Shown here one piece after another: positions 21,493 through 30,019 of a DNA stretch of 34,168 nucleotides; positions within the stretch are counted from its first letter, which is position 1; each line of letters begins with the position of its first letter. The notes under the pieces are model-generated. The model did no database searches and had not been told where the DNA came from. It saw only the letters and a program-made list of their open reading frames with translations. The translations under genes and the position numbers were made by a program. The stretch is from the NCBI GenBank assembly GCA_027483995.1, contig JAIXTK010000130.1, forward strand, positions 1-34,168, written 5' to 3'. The stretch comes from Acetobacteraceae bacterium. GTDB lineage: Bacteria; Pseudomonadota; Alphaproteobacteria; Acetobacterales; Acetobacteraceae.

Positions 21493-22409
21493 TGACCCCG
21501 TCGACGGCCGCGCCGGCCGAGCCCACTCGCCTGCTCTTCGGCATCGGCGTGACGATGCTGGGCGTGTTCGTGTTCGCCTGCAGCAACGCGCTGGCGAAAT
21601 GGCTCACCGGCGGCTACCCGGTGGGCGAGATCCTGTTCTTCCGCAGCTTCGTCGTGCTGGGGATCCTCGCCTTCCTGGTCAGCCGCGCCGACATCCGCGC
21701 CATGCGCCAGGATGGACGGCCCTGGCTGCACGTCTTCCGCGCCCTGCTCTCGGCGGTGGAGGTGGTGTGCTTCTACTGGGCCATCGTGGAACTGCCGCTG
21801 GCCGGCGGCACCACCATCTACCTGGCCGGCCCGATCTACGTCACCGCCCTCTCAGCGATCTTCCTGCGCGAGGATGTCGGCTGGCGCCGCTGGCTCGCCG
21901 TGCTCGCCGGCTTCGGCGGCGTGGTGGTGGCGCTGCAACCCTCCGGCCTGTCCTTCACCATCTACACCGCGGTCTCGGTCGCCGGCAGCGTGATGTACGC
22001 CATCTCCCTGGTGATCACCCGCCGCCTGCGCGGCACCCCCACCACGCTGCTGGTCGGCGTGCAGGTGGTGCCGCTGCTGCTCATCACCACCGTCTCCGCC
22101 TGGCCGCTGCAACACCCCACCAGCCTCATCGGTGGCTGGATCATGCCCACGCCAACCGACGCCGCGATCCTCGCCCTGGTCGGGGTGCTCTCCCTCACCG
22201 GCTACTGGTGCATCAACCGCGGCCTGCAACTGGCCCCGGCCTCGGTCATCACCCCGTTCAACTACGCCAGCATCGTCTGGGCCACCGCCCTGGGATACCT
22301 CGTCTTCCACGAAATCCCCACGCCCGCCATGCTCACCGGCGCCGCCATCATCGTCGCCGCCGGCCTTTACATCGTGCTGCGCGAACACGTGCGGGGCGTG
22401 GGGCGGTAG
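21492..22409 (+). CDS. EamA/DMT-family transporter
   Basis: 305 aa inner-membrane protein of the drug/metabolite transporter superfamily with ten predicted TM segments in two EamA repeats. The first repeat runs from LLFGIGVTMLGVFVFACSNA to about residue 140. The second begins near FTIYTAVSVAGSVMYAISLV and ends at ITGAAIIVAAGLYIVL-like hydrophobic sequence. PLAGGTTIYLAGPIYVTALS is the typical TM3-4 segment. A TTG one codon upstream is an alternative start; ATG at 21492 is preferred because it overlaps the MOSC stop as TGATG. The substrate cannot be predicted. Convergent with the glycosyltransferase gene on the other side, with a 57-bp gap that holds no obvious terminator. Confidence 0.9.
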   Translation: MTPSTAAPAEPTRLLFGIGVTMLGVFVFACSNALAKWLTGGYPVGEILFFRSFVVLGILAFLVSRADIRAMRQDGRPWLHVFRALLSAVEVVCFYWAIVELPLAGGTTIYLAGPIYVTALSAIFLREDVGWRRWLAVLAGFGGVVVALQPSGLSFTIYTAVSVAGSVMYAISLVITRRLRGTPTTLLVGVQVVPLLLITTVSAWPLQHPTSLIGGWIMPTPTDAAILALVGVLSLTGYWCINRGLQLAPASVITPFNYASIVWATALGYLVFHEIPTPAMLTGAAIIVAAGLYIVLREHVRGVGR

Positions 22410-22466
22410 CAAGGCCTCCCATCAGTCGTATCGACAGGGACAACCGCCTTGGCAATAACTTCTGGG

Positions 22467-25130
22467 TCATTGCAGCTCGCGTTGCATCCACTGAAGGCGG
22501 CGGTGCGCCAGGGCTCTGCGCAAGGCAGCAAGCCGCGCCTTGATACCAAAGGCCGCCTTGTACTGCGTGCTCAGCACGGTCGTCTCGCCCAGCCGGACGG
22601 CCAGCCCCCGGAGGGCATGGGCGCGGAGCAGCCGCGGCAGCCGCGGCAGCCGGGAGCCATAGTAGCCCGGGTAGGTCAGAACGTCGCGTAGGATATCGGA
22701 AAAGCAAGCGGCCTGCGCCGGCGGCCGTTGATGGTACGGGTTTGCCATAGCGGTTGGAGCGCGGGAGCGGCGAGAGGCCCCGATCCGGGTCAGCCGCGCC
22801 CGCATTGCCTCACCCACGACGCGGGGACTGAACTGCTCGGCGATGCGGGCCGCGCCGGCTGCGGCGATTGCAGCGCGCCAGGCTGGGTCATCCACCATCC
22901 GGCGCATCTGCGCTGCGGCCTCCGCCAGTCGCGGTTCCGCCCAAAGCGTGCCGGCAGGGTAGGGGCCATGCGCCCGGTCGGTACGGATAGGGTCATGACC
23001 AACCAGCGCGGCGGTGGTTGCATCTGTGAAGTCAGTGTTGCCGCTCCAATTGGTCGTCACCACCGGACGCGCATAGGCCATCGCCTCGGCGATCGAGAGG
23101 CCGAAGCCCTCCGCCCGGTGCAGCGAGACGAAACAGTCGATGCTGGCCATCAGGCGGAAACGGTCGCTGCTGTCCAGCGCCAGATCGAGGAAGGAGACCC
23201 GATGCGCCCCTGCCAGCGCCTGCAGCCGTGGCATCAGAGTTGGGTCTGCGGCGCCGTTGAGCAGCTTGATCAGCAGCCGCACTGGCTCATCTGGCCGAAA
23301 GGCGGCGGTGAAGGCGAGGATGGTGCCCTCAGGGTTCTTGCGGAACGGCTCCGAATGCACGTCGCATTGGAAGAAGAAAACGAACTCCCCTGCCGCCAGC
23401 TCCGGCACGAGCTGCCGTAGCCAGGCATGATCCGCTGCCATCGGCGGCACCTGCACCAGCATCGGCATGACGACGACAGGCACCAGAGCCTTGGCGCGCA
23501 GTGTCTCGGCGATGAAGCGCGTGGGCACCCAGACCTCGTCCACCAGGTCGAAGCGGTCGCACCACGCCTCGGGGAAGTCCGGCGTTTCCCAGTACCAGCA
23601 GCCTATCCGGTAAGTGGTGGCCAGCGATTGCGGCAGGAACCGCATGGCGTTCGGCAGTTCGTCGGCGTTGCAGCCGAGGATGCTGATTCGAGGCTGTACT
23701 GCTCCCGGTGGCAGGGCGTGCAACGGGTAGGGTCCGGTCGGGCTGTTGATCATCGGCGTAAGGTCGTGGCCCTGCACGGCGATGCCGGCCTGCTGCAGGG
23801 CCGCTATCGTGTTGCGCGCGGCCTCGCCGAGACCGAGATGGGCGGTGATATAGCCGGCGAGGTGCACCGCCGCCGGTGCGTGGCTGTCGAGGCCAAGCCG
23901 GCGAAGCATTGCCGGGTCGATGCCGAGCGCCACTTGGCCGGTGGTGCGTGCCCAATCCAGCAGGCCGGCCCGGTCAAGGCCCTGGTCGGCAAGTTGCGGC
24001 CTCAGCGTCAGGAGCGCACGCAGGTAGCGGGGCAGCGGGTCATCCGGTTCGGTCTGCCGCGCCCAGTGGAGCAGCCCGTCCTCGGCCAGCGGGTCCCCCA
24101 GCGCCAAGCCGCGCTCCAGGGCATGGCGATAGAGCCAGCGCAACACCGGATCCCAGCCTTCGCCGCTTGTCAGGCTGGCTCGAAAGGGTGGCAGGGCATC
24201 GCAGGCAGACTGCCCCGCGGCAGCGAGGCGGATAGCATAGTCTTCAAACAGACGGCCAGTCGCGCCCGGCGGATGCGTACCAAAGCGGCTCTCATAGCGA
24301 GAAATCCCTGGCTGCCCAGGGATGAAGCCGCTGAAGTGGAAGAACACCAGTGGCTGCAGGGCATTGGGATGGCGCTCCACATGCCAAGTGTCGCCACGCT
24401 GCACCAGAGTGCGCTCGTGCAGGTTCCAGTAGGCTGCGTTGCAGCCGGGGTGACGCAGCACCTCGGTGCCGGGCAGCAGCACCGGGGCGAAGTCCATCCA
24501 GCGCTGGTCGGTGAAGCTGCCGCTGGACTGGTCCTCGAGGCATTGCCGGTGCAGTCGGCGGTCCCACCATGCGAGGAAGGCATCCGTCGCCTCGCTGGCG
24601 CGGAACTGCGCGAAGCCAAGGTTGTAGGTGCCGGCGCGTAGGATGCCGAGGTCATTCGGATGGCGGCCGTCCTCGGGCAGAGGCGTCAGGCAATGCGGTG
24701 TGAGCATCAGCGGCGGTCCATCACGCTCCAGCAAGCCGGGTAGCGGCGCCAGGAACATGATATCAGGATCGAGGTAGGTGACGCTGGCGGCACCCTGGCC
24801 GAACAGGTAGCGGAAGCAGGCGGGCTTTATGCTGGTGGCCAGTTCCAGCACCGAATAAAACGCTTGGCGGTCCCGGAACTCGGCGGCTGGCAGGGCGCGA
24901 TCTGCAGGCAGCAGATCGATCACCGCTGCCACCATAACCCCGGGCGGCAGCGTGCCGATGAGGAAGAGCGTCAGGCGCTGGCCCTCGTGCAGAGCGGCGA
25001 GCGATTCGGCCAGCACATTGGCCCGTGCGAGATAGCCGGCAGTGCAGATGGTAAAGATGGCGATGGCCGGCTGCTCGCCCGGCTGCAAGGCCGCGCGTGG
25101 GCCAAAGCTGGCACAAGGAGATGGATGCAA
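22467..25130 (-). CDS. Two-domain glycosyltransferase (GT-A-like domain with DxD plus GT4-type GT-B domain)
   Basis: 887 aa cytoplasmic or membrane-associated enzyme with two apparent catalytic modules. The N-terminal module (residues ~20-300) starts AIAIFTICTAGYLARANVLA and has SVTYLDPDIMFLAPLPGLLE, a DxD site of a GT-A/GT8-like nucleotide-sugar transferase. The C-terminal module (~410-790) has AGYITAHLGLGEAARNTIAA as its N-lobe loop and SLHRAEGFGLSIAEAMAYAR followed by PVVTTNWSGNTDF, the donor-site signature of GT4 enzymes. The last ~85 residues are basic and helical. The start ATG at 25130 is the first in frame, but no Shine-Dalgarno is visible. Transcription is divergent from the glycan operon across ~300 bp with an AT-rich core, which suggests joint control. 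Two successive sugar additions are plausible; donors and acceptor are unknown. Confidence 0.87.
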   Translation of the reverse strand: MHPSPCASFGPRAALQPGEQPAIAIFTICTAGYLARANVLAESLAALHEGQRLTLFLIGTLPPGVMVAAVIDLLPADRALPAAEFRDRQAFYSVLELATSIKPACFRYLFGQGAASVTYLDPDIMFLAPLPGLLERDGPPLMLTPHCLTPLPEDGRHPNDLGILRAGTYNLGFAQFRASEATDAFLAWWDRRLHRQCLEDQSSGSFTDQRWMDFAPVLLPGTEVLRHPGCNAAYWNLHERTLVQRGDTWHVERHPNALQPLVFFHFSGFIPGQPGISRYESRFGTHPPGATGRLFEDYAIRLAAAGQSACDALPPFRASLTSGEGWDPVLRWLYRHALERGLALGDPLAEDGLLHWARQTEPDDPLPRYLRALLTLRPQLADQGLDRAGLLDWARTTGQVALGIDPAMLRRLGLDSHAPAAVHLAGYITAHLGLGEAARNTIAALQQAGIAVQGHDLTPMINSPTGPYPLHALPPGAVQPRISILGCNADELPNAMRFLPQSLATTYRIGCWYWETPDFPEAWCDRFDLVDEVWVPTRFIAETLRAKALVPVVVMPMLVQVPPMAADHAWLRQLVPELAAGEFVFFFQCDVHSEPFRKNPEGTILAFTAAFRPDEPVRLLIKLLNGAADPTLMPRLQALAGAHRVSFLDLALDSSDRFRLMASIDCFVSLHRAEGFGLSIAEAMAYARPVVTTNWSGNTDFTDATTAALVGHDPIRTDRAHGPYPAGTLWAEPRLAEAAAQMRRMVDDPAWRAAIAAAGAARIAEQFSPRVVGEAMRARLTRIGASRRSRAPTAMANPYHQRPPAQAACFSDILRDVLTYPGYYGSRLPRLPRLLRAHALRGLAVRLGETTVLSTQYKAAFGIKARLAALRRALAHRRLQWMQRELQ

Positions 25131-25433
25131 GGGGACGGGCCTCGGCTACTGGCGTCACACCATGCGGTTCGGCAGGTAGTGGCACGGTTGAAAGCGAGCC
25201 GAATATATCAGGCGGTATCATAAAAACATAGGCGCCCCACTTCATGAGGCATTGCTCGATATTATGCATATCGCATAAAAATTTGTGCATGCCCTAGGGC
25301 CAGCGGGGCTGGTTGCGCGGCTGCCTCGCGGATTTGTTGATGTCGCATCCATGGCCTGAGGGAGGGGCAGTGCCGGCCGGCTGCCGGCGATGCCTTACGG
25401 ACGGTGGAGTGGCCGTCATGCCGGCGGCAGACC
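25131..25433. promoter_or_regulatory. AT-rich divergent promoter region of the glycan locus
   Basis: This 303-bp gap has a markedly AT-rich core (~25195-25295) in a GC-rich genome. For the leftward glycosyltransferase gene the minus strand offers TGCACA, 17 bp, CATAAT as a -35/-10 pair. For the rightward operon TTGCTC (from 25253) with an A/T-rich -10 such as CATAAA is a weaker option. A palindrome GATAT-TATGC-ATATC (25258-25272) sits in the middle and could bind a regulator. No convincing gene lies here; a minus-strand open frame with start at 25290 overlaps the glycosyltransferase gene and shows no family features. The low GC may mark imported DNA or an H-NS-like silenced promoter; that is speculation. 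Confidence 0.4.
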
Positions 25434-27620
25434 ATGCGTAGGGTCGGGCGCCACGTTTTTGTGATGGCAAACGCACTCTGGCGCCATCAGGTGGTGCGGC
25501 TCTTGCTCGGCACACTGCTGGTTTGGACTTGGCTGGGCGGCCTGCGGATGCGCCTCGATCAGCCGCTGGCGTTGTGGCAGGACCACACCGTGTTCCTGAT
25601 GCAGTCGCGGCTATTCCTCGAACGCGGCTGGCACTTCGACACTGTCTCGCTGGGCTGGCCTGCCGGGCTTGCGCTGACCGACTTCCCGTTCACCGACCTC
25701 AGCCAGCGTCTGCTGCTGTTTGCCACCACATGGTTGGCCGGCGCGCCTGTCGCCGGCGTGAACCTGTACCTGTTCGGGATAGCGGCGGCGAACCTCGTGG
25801 CTGGCACGCTGGCGCTACAGGCATGGCTTCGCAACCCTGGCCTGGCGCTGGCTGGCGGGGTGATCTTCGCGTTGCTCCCCCTGTTTGCCCGAGCCGGCGG
25901 GCATGATGCGCTGGCGGGCTACTACCCGGCAGCGATCGCCTTCCTGCTGGCCCGCAGGGCCGCCCTGGCAGGCGATGGCCGTGCAGGCAGGATGTGGCGC
26001 TGGCCAGGCACCTGGCTGGGTGTCGCGATCGTGGCGGCCTCAGGCTTCTACTACAGCTTCTTTGCGGTGCTGCTCTGGAGCTTCCTTGCCGCCGCCCTGA
26101 CGCTGCAAGATCGGGCCTGGGGCCGGCTGCCACCCTTTGCGGCTCTGGCCGGGGTGAGCCTGGTGCTACTGGCGGCGCTGCTTGGCTGGCAGATCCTGGC
26201 CGCCAGCGGTGCCAACGGTTTCCCAGCTCGCCACTTTATCGAACAACCTCTCTACGCCGCCCGGCTGGCTGACCTCGTGGTGGTGCTGGAACCACTGCAC
26301 CTGCTGCCACACCTGGTGCCGCGTTACCTGGGGGCCAGGCCACAAACCGAAGGACTGGATTTCTGGCCCGGCCCGGTGCTGAGCTTGGTGGCGTTGCTGG
26401 CCTGCCTGTTCGCCCCTGTGCTGGCCAGCCGCCCTGGGATCGGGTCGCACCCGCGGCTGCGGCCGGCGCTGCTGGCCTGGTTGGTATTCTGCTTGCTGTT
26501 CGCCACGCCCTATGGGCTGGGAATGGCATTCAACCTGCTGGTGGCGCCCGAGGTGCGCGCGCAGGGCCGTCTAGGCCCGTTCTTCGGCTTCGCCGTGCTC
26601 GTGCTAGCGGGGTGGTGGACCAGCCAAGGGGCTGCAAGGCTGCGGGCCTGGCGCGGCCGGCACCAGGCAGCGGCGCTGCTGGCAGTCGGGCTGGCGCTGG
26701 TCGTCGTCGCAAACGGCCGCGACCAATGGCAGTTGCTGGCTCGTCGACAGCAGGCGGCAGCGCCGGCAGCCCTGGTTGAGGCCGAGAGCGTCGGCCAAGC
26801 GGTGACCGCGGCGCGGGCGGCAGGGCTGCGCACCGTGCTTCAGCTGCCGGTGTTGCCCTGGCCAGAGGCCCCCCCGCGACCGGGCTTCGATCCCTACAGC
26901 GCGACGCTACCCTACATCCTTGACCCGCAGGTGCCGACGCTGCGCTGGAGCGCCGGCCTCACCTGGAACCGCACCGAGCTCGCCCCGCTGCAGGAGGCCG
27001 AGCGCCGACCCACCTGTCTGGTGCCGATCGCCACGGCGTTGGGCTTCGACGCCGTGCTGCTCGATCACCGCGCCTACACAGCAGAGGCCGCGGCGGCGCT
27101 GGAGAGCACGCTTCGTCATGCTGGGGTAAGGCCGATAGCCGATGCCGGGCCGCGCAGACTCTACGCGCTGCCCACCACTGCCGCACCTTGCCCGCCGCCG
27201 GCGCTGGCCAGGGGGCAATGGCTCGCCCTCGAACATGCCGCGGTGGCACTCGACAGCAGCTGGTATCCGGAAGAGGCGCAGCTGCGCTGGGGCCGAGGAG
27301 CGGTGCAGCGGCTGACGCTGCCAACCGGCGAAGCCAAGCTCGGGCTGCGGCTGATGGTACTCCCGGACCCGGGTGGTGCCGCCCCGACCATCGCGATCAC
27401 GGCCGATGGCCAACCGCTGACACTGTTGCGCCCAGCACGGCCGATGCAGGCGGAGGACTTCGAGCTCACCCTGCCGGCCGGTCTTGTCGGTGCTGCCGGC
27501 ATGCTGCGGCTGGAACTGCGCCAATCCGGTGGGCCGCAGCCGGCGGCGCGCGCCAACGCGGTGGATATACGCTGGTTTGGCCCCGCACTACTCGCGCTAC
27601 GACTGGACCCCGCCCGATGA
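25434..27620 (+). CDS. Polytopic membrane protein, GT-C-like putative glycosyltransferase
   Basis: 728 aa from the ATG at 25434. A GTG at 25404 and an ATG at 25464 are in-frame alternatives; none has a good ribosome-binding site. Residues ~1-440 carry about ten TM segments, starting with VVRLLLGTLLVWTWLGGLRM. The first extracytoplasmic loop contains acidic LWQDHTVFLMQSRLFLERGW and FPFTDLSQRL, the pattern of GT-C enzymes that use polyprenyl-linked sugars. Residues ~450-728 form a soluble domain (RTVLQLPVLPWPEAPPRPGF; RWSAGLTWNRTELAPLQEAE) that is probably periplasmic and ends with a beta-sandwich-like section. I do not recognise a named family. It overlaps the next gene by 4 nt (ATGA) and begins the glycan operon. 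The function as a glycosyltransferase or glycan polymerase is inferred from topology and neighbours. Confidence 0.75.
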   Translation: MRRVGRHVFVMANALWRHQVVRLLLGTLLVWTWLGGLRMRLDQPLALWQDHTVFLMQSRLFLERGWHFDTVSLGWPAGLALTDFPFTDLSQRLLLFATTWLAGAPVAGVNLYLFGIAAANLVAGTLALQAWLRNPGLALAGGVIFALLPLFARAGGHDALAGYYPAAIAFLLARRAALAGDGRAGRMWRWPGTWLGVAIVAASGFYYSFFAVLLWSFLAAALTLQDRAWGRLPPFAALAGVSLVLLAALLGWQILAASGANGFPARHFIEQPLYAARLADLVVVLEPLHLLPHLVPRYLGARPQTEGLDFWPGPVLSLVALLACLFAPVLASRPGIGSHPRLRPALLAWLVFCLLFATPYGLGMAFNLLVAPEVRAQGRLGPFFGFAVLVLAGWWTSQGAARLRAWRGRHQAAALLAVGLALVVVANGRDQWQLLARRQQAAAPAALVEAESVGQAVTAARAAGLRTVLQLPVLPWPEAPPRPGFDPYSATLPYILDPQVPTLRWSAGLTWNRTELAPLQEAERRPTCLVPIATALGFDAVLLDHRAYTAEAAAALESTLRHAGVRPIADAGPRRLYALPTTAAPCPPPALARGQWLALEHAAVALDSSWYPEEAQLRWGRGAVQRLTLPTGEAKLGLRLMVLPDPGGAAPTIAITADGQPLTLLRPARPMQAEDFELTLPAGLVGAAGMLRLELRQSGGPQPAARANAVDIRWFGPALLALRLDPAR

Positions 27621-28405
27621 GCGGCGTGCCATCGCCGCGCGCACTGCGCAGGCTGATCCTTGAGGAGGCCTACCGCGCCAGGGTGGGGCATATCGGCTCG
27701 GCACTGTCCGTGGTGGAGATCCTGGCGGCGCTATACGGCGGCGTGCTGTGCCCAGGCACCAATGAGCTAGAGCGCGATCGCTTCGTGCTCGCCAAGGGCC
27801 ATGCGGCGCTTGCGCTCTATGCCACGCTTCACCTGAAGGGGCTGCTCGAACGGGCGACGCTGGCCAGTTACTGCGCGGATGGCAGCCTGCTCGGGGTGCA
27901 TCCTTCGCACCGGCTGATCGGGGTCGACTTCTCCACCGGCTCGCTCGGCCAGGGGTTGGGAATCGCCACCGGTGCGGCATTGGCAGCGCGGCTGCAGACC
28001 TCGTCACGCCGCGTCTTCGCCCTGCTCTCGGACGCCGAGTGCAATGAAGGGTCCACTTGGGAGGCGGCGATGTTCGCCGGTCACCACCGGCTCGATGCAC
28101 TGGCCGTCGTGGTGGACCTCAACGGCCAGCAGGCGCTGGGCCCCACCGCTGGCATCCTCGACCAGTCTGCCCTGGCGGCGCGCTGGCGCGCTTTCGGCTG
28201 GCAGGTGCGCGAGGTGGAAGGACACGACACTGCCGCGATCGCCGCTGCGCTCGCCCGCCCTTCAGGGGCGCCGCTGGTGGTGCTGGCGCGCACGATCTCC
28301 GGCCGTGGGGTGACGTTCATGGAACGCCAAGTGGACTGGCACTACCTACCGATGACCGAGGCGCAATACCGGCAGGCTCTGGCTGAAAGCGATTCGTTGC
28401 CATGA
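27617..28405 (+). CDS. Transketolase-like protein, N-terminal (ThDP-binding) subunit
   Basis: 262 aa, equal to the N-terminal half of transketolase, which binds the pyrophosphate of thiamine diphosphate. It shows RVGHIGSALSVVEILAALYG, FVLAKGHAALALYATLHLKG, STGSLGQGLGIATGAALAAR and LLSDAECNEGSTWEAAMFAG with later VVVDLNGQQALGPT. Here the ThDP/Mg signature GDG-x-N reads SDA, keeping the Asp and the Asn-containing end (DLNGQQ). The C-terminal half is encoded by the next gene, so the active enzyme should be a heterotetramer or heterodimer. In a glycan locus the job is probably two-carbon ketol transfer to make an unusual sugar rather than pentose phosphate metabolism; this is inference. Start ATG at 27617 overlaps the previous stop by 4 nt. 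Confidence 0.9.
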   Translation: MSGVPSPRALRRLILEEAYRARVGHIGSALSVVEILAALYGGVLCPGTNELERDRFVLAKGHAALALYATLHLKGLLERATLASYCADGSLLGVHPSHRLIGVDFSTGSLGQGLGIATGAALAARLQTSSRRVFALLSDAECNEGSTWEAAMFAGHHRLDALAVVVDLNGQQALGPTAGILDQSALAARWRAFGWQVREVEGHDTAAIAAALARPSGAPLVVLARTISGRGVTFMERQVDWHYLPMTEAQYRQALAESDSLP

Positions 28406-28415
28406 ATCTCGCGCC

Positions 28416-29339
28416 ATGAGGAAGGCCTTCATCGATGGGTTAGTGGAACTGGCCGGGCGTGACCGGCGAGTGATGCTGCTGACCGCGGATCTCGGCTTCA
28501 TGGTGGTGGAACCCTTTGCCACCGCCTTTCCTGACCGCTTCCTCAACGTCGGCGTGGCCGAACAGAACATGCTGGGCCTGGCGACCGGCCTGGCCGAAGC
28601 CGGCTTCATCCCGTTCTGCTATTCCATCGCCGCTTTCGCCGTGCTGCGGCCCTATGAGTTCATCCGCAACGGACCTGTGGCGCACGGGCTGCCGGTGCGC
28701 GTTGTCGGCGTGGGCGGCGGGTTCGACTATGGCAGCGCCGGCGCCACGCACCACGCGCTGGAGGACGTGGCGCTGATGCGTGCGCTGCCGGGCATGACCG
28801 TGCTGGCACCCGCCGATGCGGCACAGACCGCCAGCGCCCTGACGGCAACCTGGGACCTGCCCGGCCCGGTGTATTATCGCCTCGGCAAGGGCGGGCAGCC
28901 CGCTCCTGGGTTGGCGGGGCGCTTCGCCCTTGGCCGTGCGGATCCGGTTCGACCCGGCGGCGACCTGCTGCTGCTGGCCCTGGGCGGCATGCTGCCCGAG
29001 GCCTGCGCCGCGGCCGAGCTGTTGGCAGCGCAGGGTGTGCAGGCGGCGGTGCTGGGTGTGGCCTGCCTCCAGCCCGCACCGGAGGCCGATTTGCGCGCCG
29101 CCATCGCCACTGCGCCGGCGGTATTGACCTTGGAAGCGCATGGACCGGTTGGCGGGCTGGGCGCCCTTGTAGCCGAGGTGATGGCCGCCTCTGGGCTGGC
29201 GCGCCCCTTCCGCCGCCTGGATGTTGTCGCGCAAGGCGGGCTGACCGGCAGCGCCGCCTGGCTGAACCGCAGGCACGGCCTGACTGCACCGCAAGTGGCA
29301 GCAGCAGCGCTGGCGCTGCTCCAGGGCAGCGGGCGATGA
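28416..29339 (+). CDS. Transketolase-like protein, C-terminal (pyrimidine-binding) subunit
   Basis: 307 aa, equal to the Pyr domain plus C-terminal domain of transketolase. The catalytic Glu that activates ThDP lies in RFLNVGVAEQNMLGLATGLA. Following motifs are PFCYSIAAFAVLRPYEFIRN, GGGFDYGSAGATHHALEDVA and LPGMTVLAPADA, then the C-terminal domain from DLLLLALGGMLPEA. It pairs with the preceding gene after a 10-nt gap; the ribosome-binding site is weak, which fits coupling. Split transketolase pairs are common in bacteria and also occur in secondary-metabolite and surface-sugar loci. The stop overlaps the start of the next gene by 4 nt. Confidence 0.9.
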   Translation: MRKAFIDGLVELAGRDRRVMLLTADLGFMVVEPFATAFPDRFLNVGVAEQNMLGLATGLAEAGFIPFCYSIAAFAVLRPYEFIRNGPVAHGLPVRVVGVGGGFDYGSAGATHHALEDVALMRALPGMTVLAPADAAQTASALTATWDLPGPVYYRLGKGGQPAPGLAGRFALGRADPVRPGGDLLLLALGGMLPEACAAAELLAAQGVQAAVLGVACLQPAPEADLRAAIATAPAVLTLEAHGPVGGLGALVAEVMAASGLARPFRRLDVVAQGGLTGSAAWLNRRHGLTAPQVAAAALALLQGSGR

Positions 29340-30019
29340 TACCGCGGCTTTCCATCGTGCTGCCGGTGCACAACCAGGCGGACCACATCGCCCGCGTGGT
29401 GGAAGACTATCGCGCGGCCCTGGCCGGGCTGCCCGATTTCGAATTGCTGCTGGTGGAAAACGGCTCCCGCGATACCTCGAGGGCGGTTTGCGCCGAGCTG
29501 GCGGCAGCAGACCCAGCGGTGCGGCTGCTGGTGGCGGAGCGCCCTGGCTGGGGCCACGCGGTGCGGCTGGGCCTGGCCGCGGCGCAAGGCGAGATCCTGG
29601 CCTACAGCAACGCTGCCCGCACCGCCCCGGCCGAGCTGCGGCATATGCTGGACCTGGCGCTCATCTGGCCACCGACGGTGCTGAAGGCAGATCGCCAACA
29701 GCGTGAGGGGCCACTGCGACGGCTTGGCTCGGCCCTTTACAACCTGGAGGCTCGGCTGCTGTTCGGCGTGCGGCTGCGCGACGTGAATGGTACACCCAAG
29801 GTGTTCCCCCGGCGCTTCACCGCGCTGTTGGCCCTGCGCCGCGACGACGACCTGATCGACCTGGAGTTCTGCGCGCTGTGCCGCAGAGAGGGCTACCCGG
29901 TACGGCAGGTGCCGGTGACCGCCACCGCCCGGCATGGCGGGCGCTCCACCACCGGGCTAGGCTCGGCCTGGCGGATGTATCGCGGCGCCCTGGCCCTGCG
30001 CGCGGAGTTGGGCGCATGA
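29336..30019 (+). CDS. GT2 glycosyltransferase, DPM-synthase-like, with SNAART in place of DxD
   Basis: 227 aa, one short GT-A domain with no TM segment. SIVLPVHNQADHIARVVEDY opens the fold, FELLLVENGSRDTS is the usual second nucleotide-contact strand and GWGHAVRLGLAAAQGEILAY leads to the metal site. Where polyprenyl-phosphate sugar synthases have D-x-D, this protein has YSNAARTAPAEL. The downstream core NGTPKVFPRRFTALL, RRDDDLIDLEFCALCRREGY and TARHGGRSTTGLGSAWRMYR is well conserved in form. The likely job is making a polyprenyl-linked sugar or adding a sugar to a lipid-linked precursor, possibly the product of the neighbouring transketolase pair. The missing DxD may reflect a metal-independent or otherwise altered donor site. 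Overlaps both neighbours by 4 nt (ATGA). Confidence 0.85.
   Translation: MIPRLSIVLPVHNQADHIARVVEDYRAALAGLPDFELLLVENGSRDTSRAVCAELAAADPAVRLLVAERPGWGHAVRLGLAAAQGEILAYSNAARTAPAELRHMLDLALIWPPTVLKADRQQREGPLRRLGSALYNLEARLLFGVRLRDVNGTPKVFPRRFTALLALRRDDDLIDLEFCALCRREGYPVRQVPVTATARHGGRSTTGLGSAWRMYRGALALRAELGA

Noticed and set aside
24763-25290. Minus-strand frame starting in the AT-rich intergenic region
   Set aside because: Most of it overlaps the glycosyltransferase gene in another frame and becomes Arg/Ala-rich; no homology pattern or ribosome-binding site.
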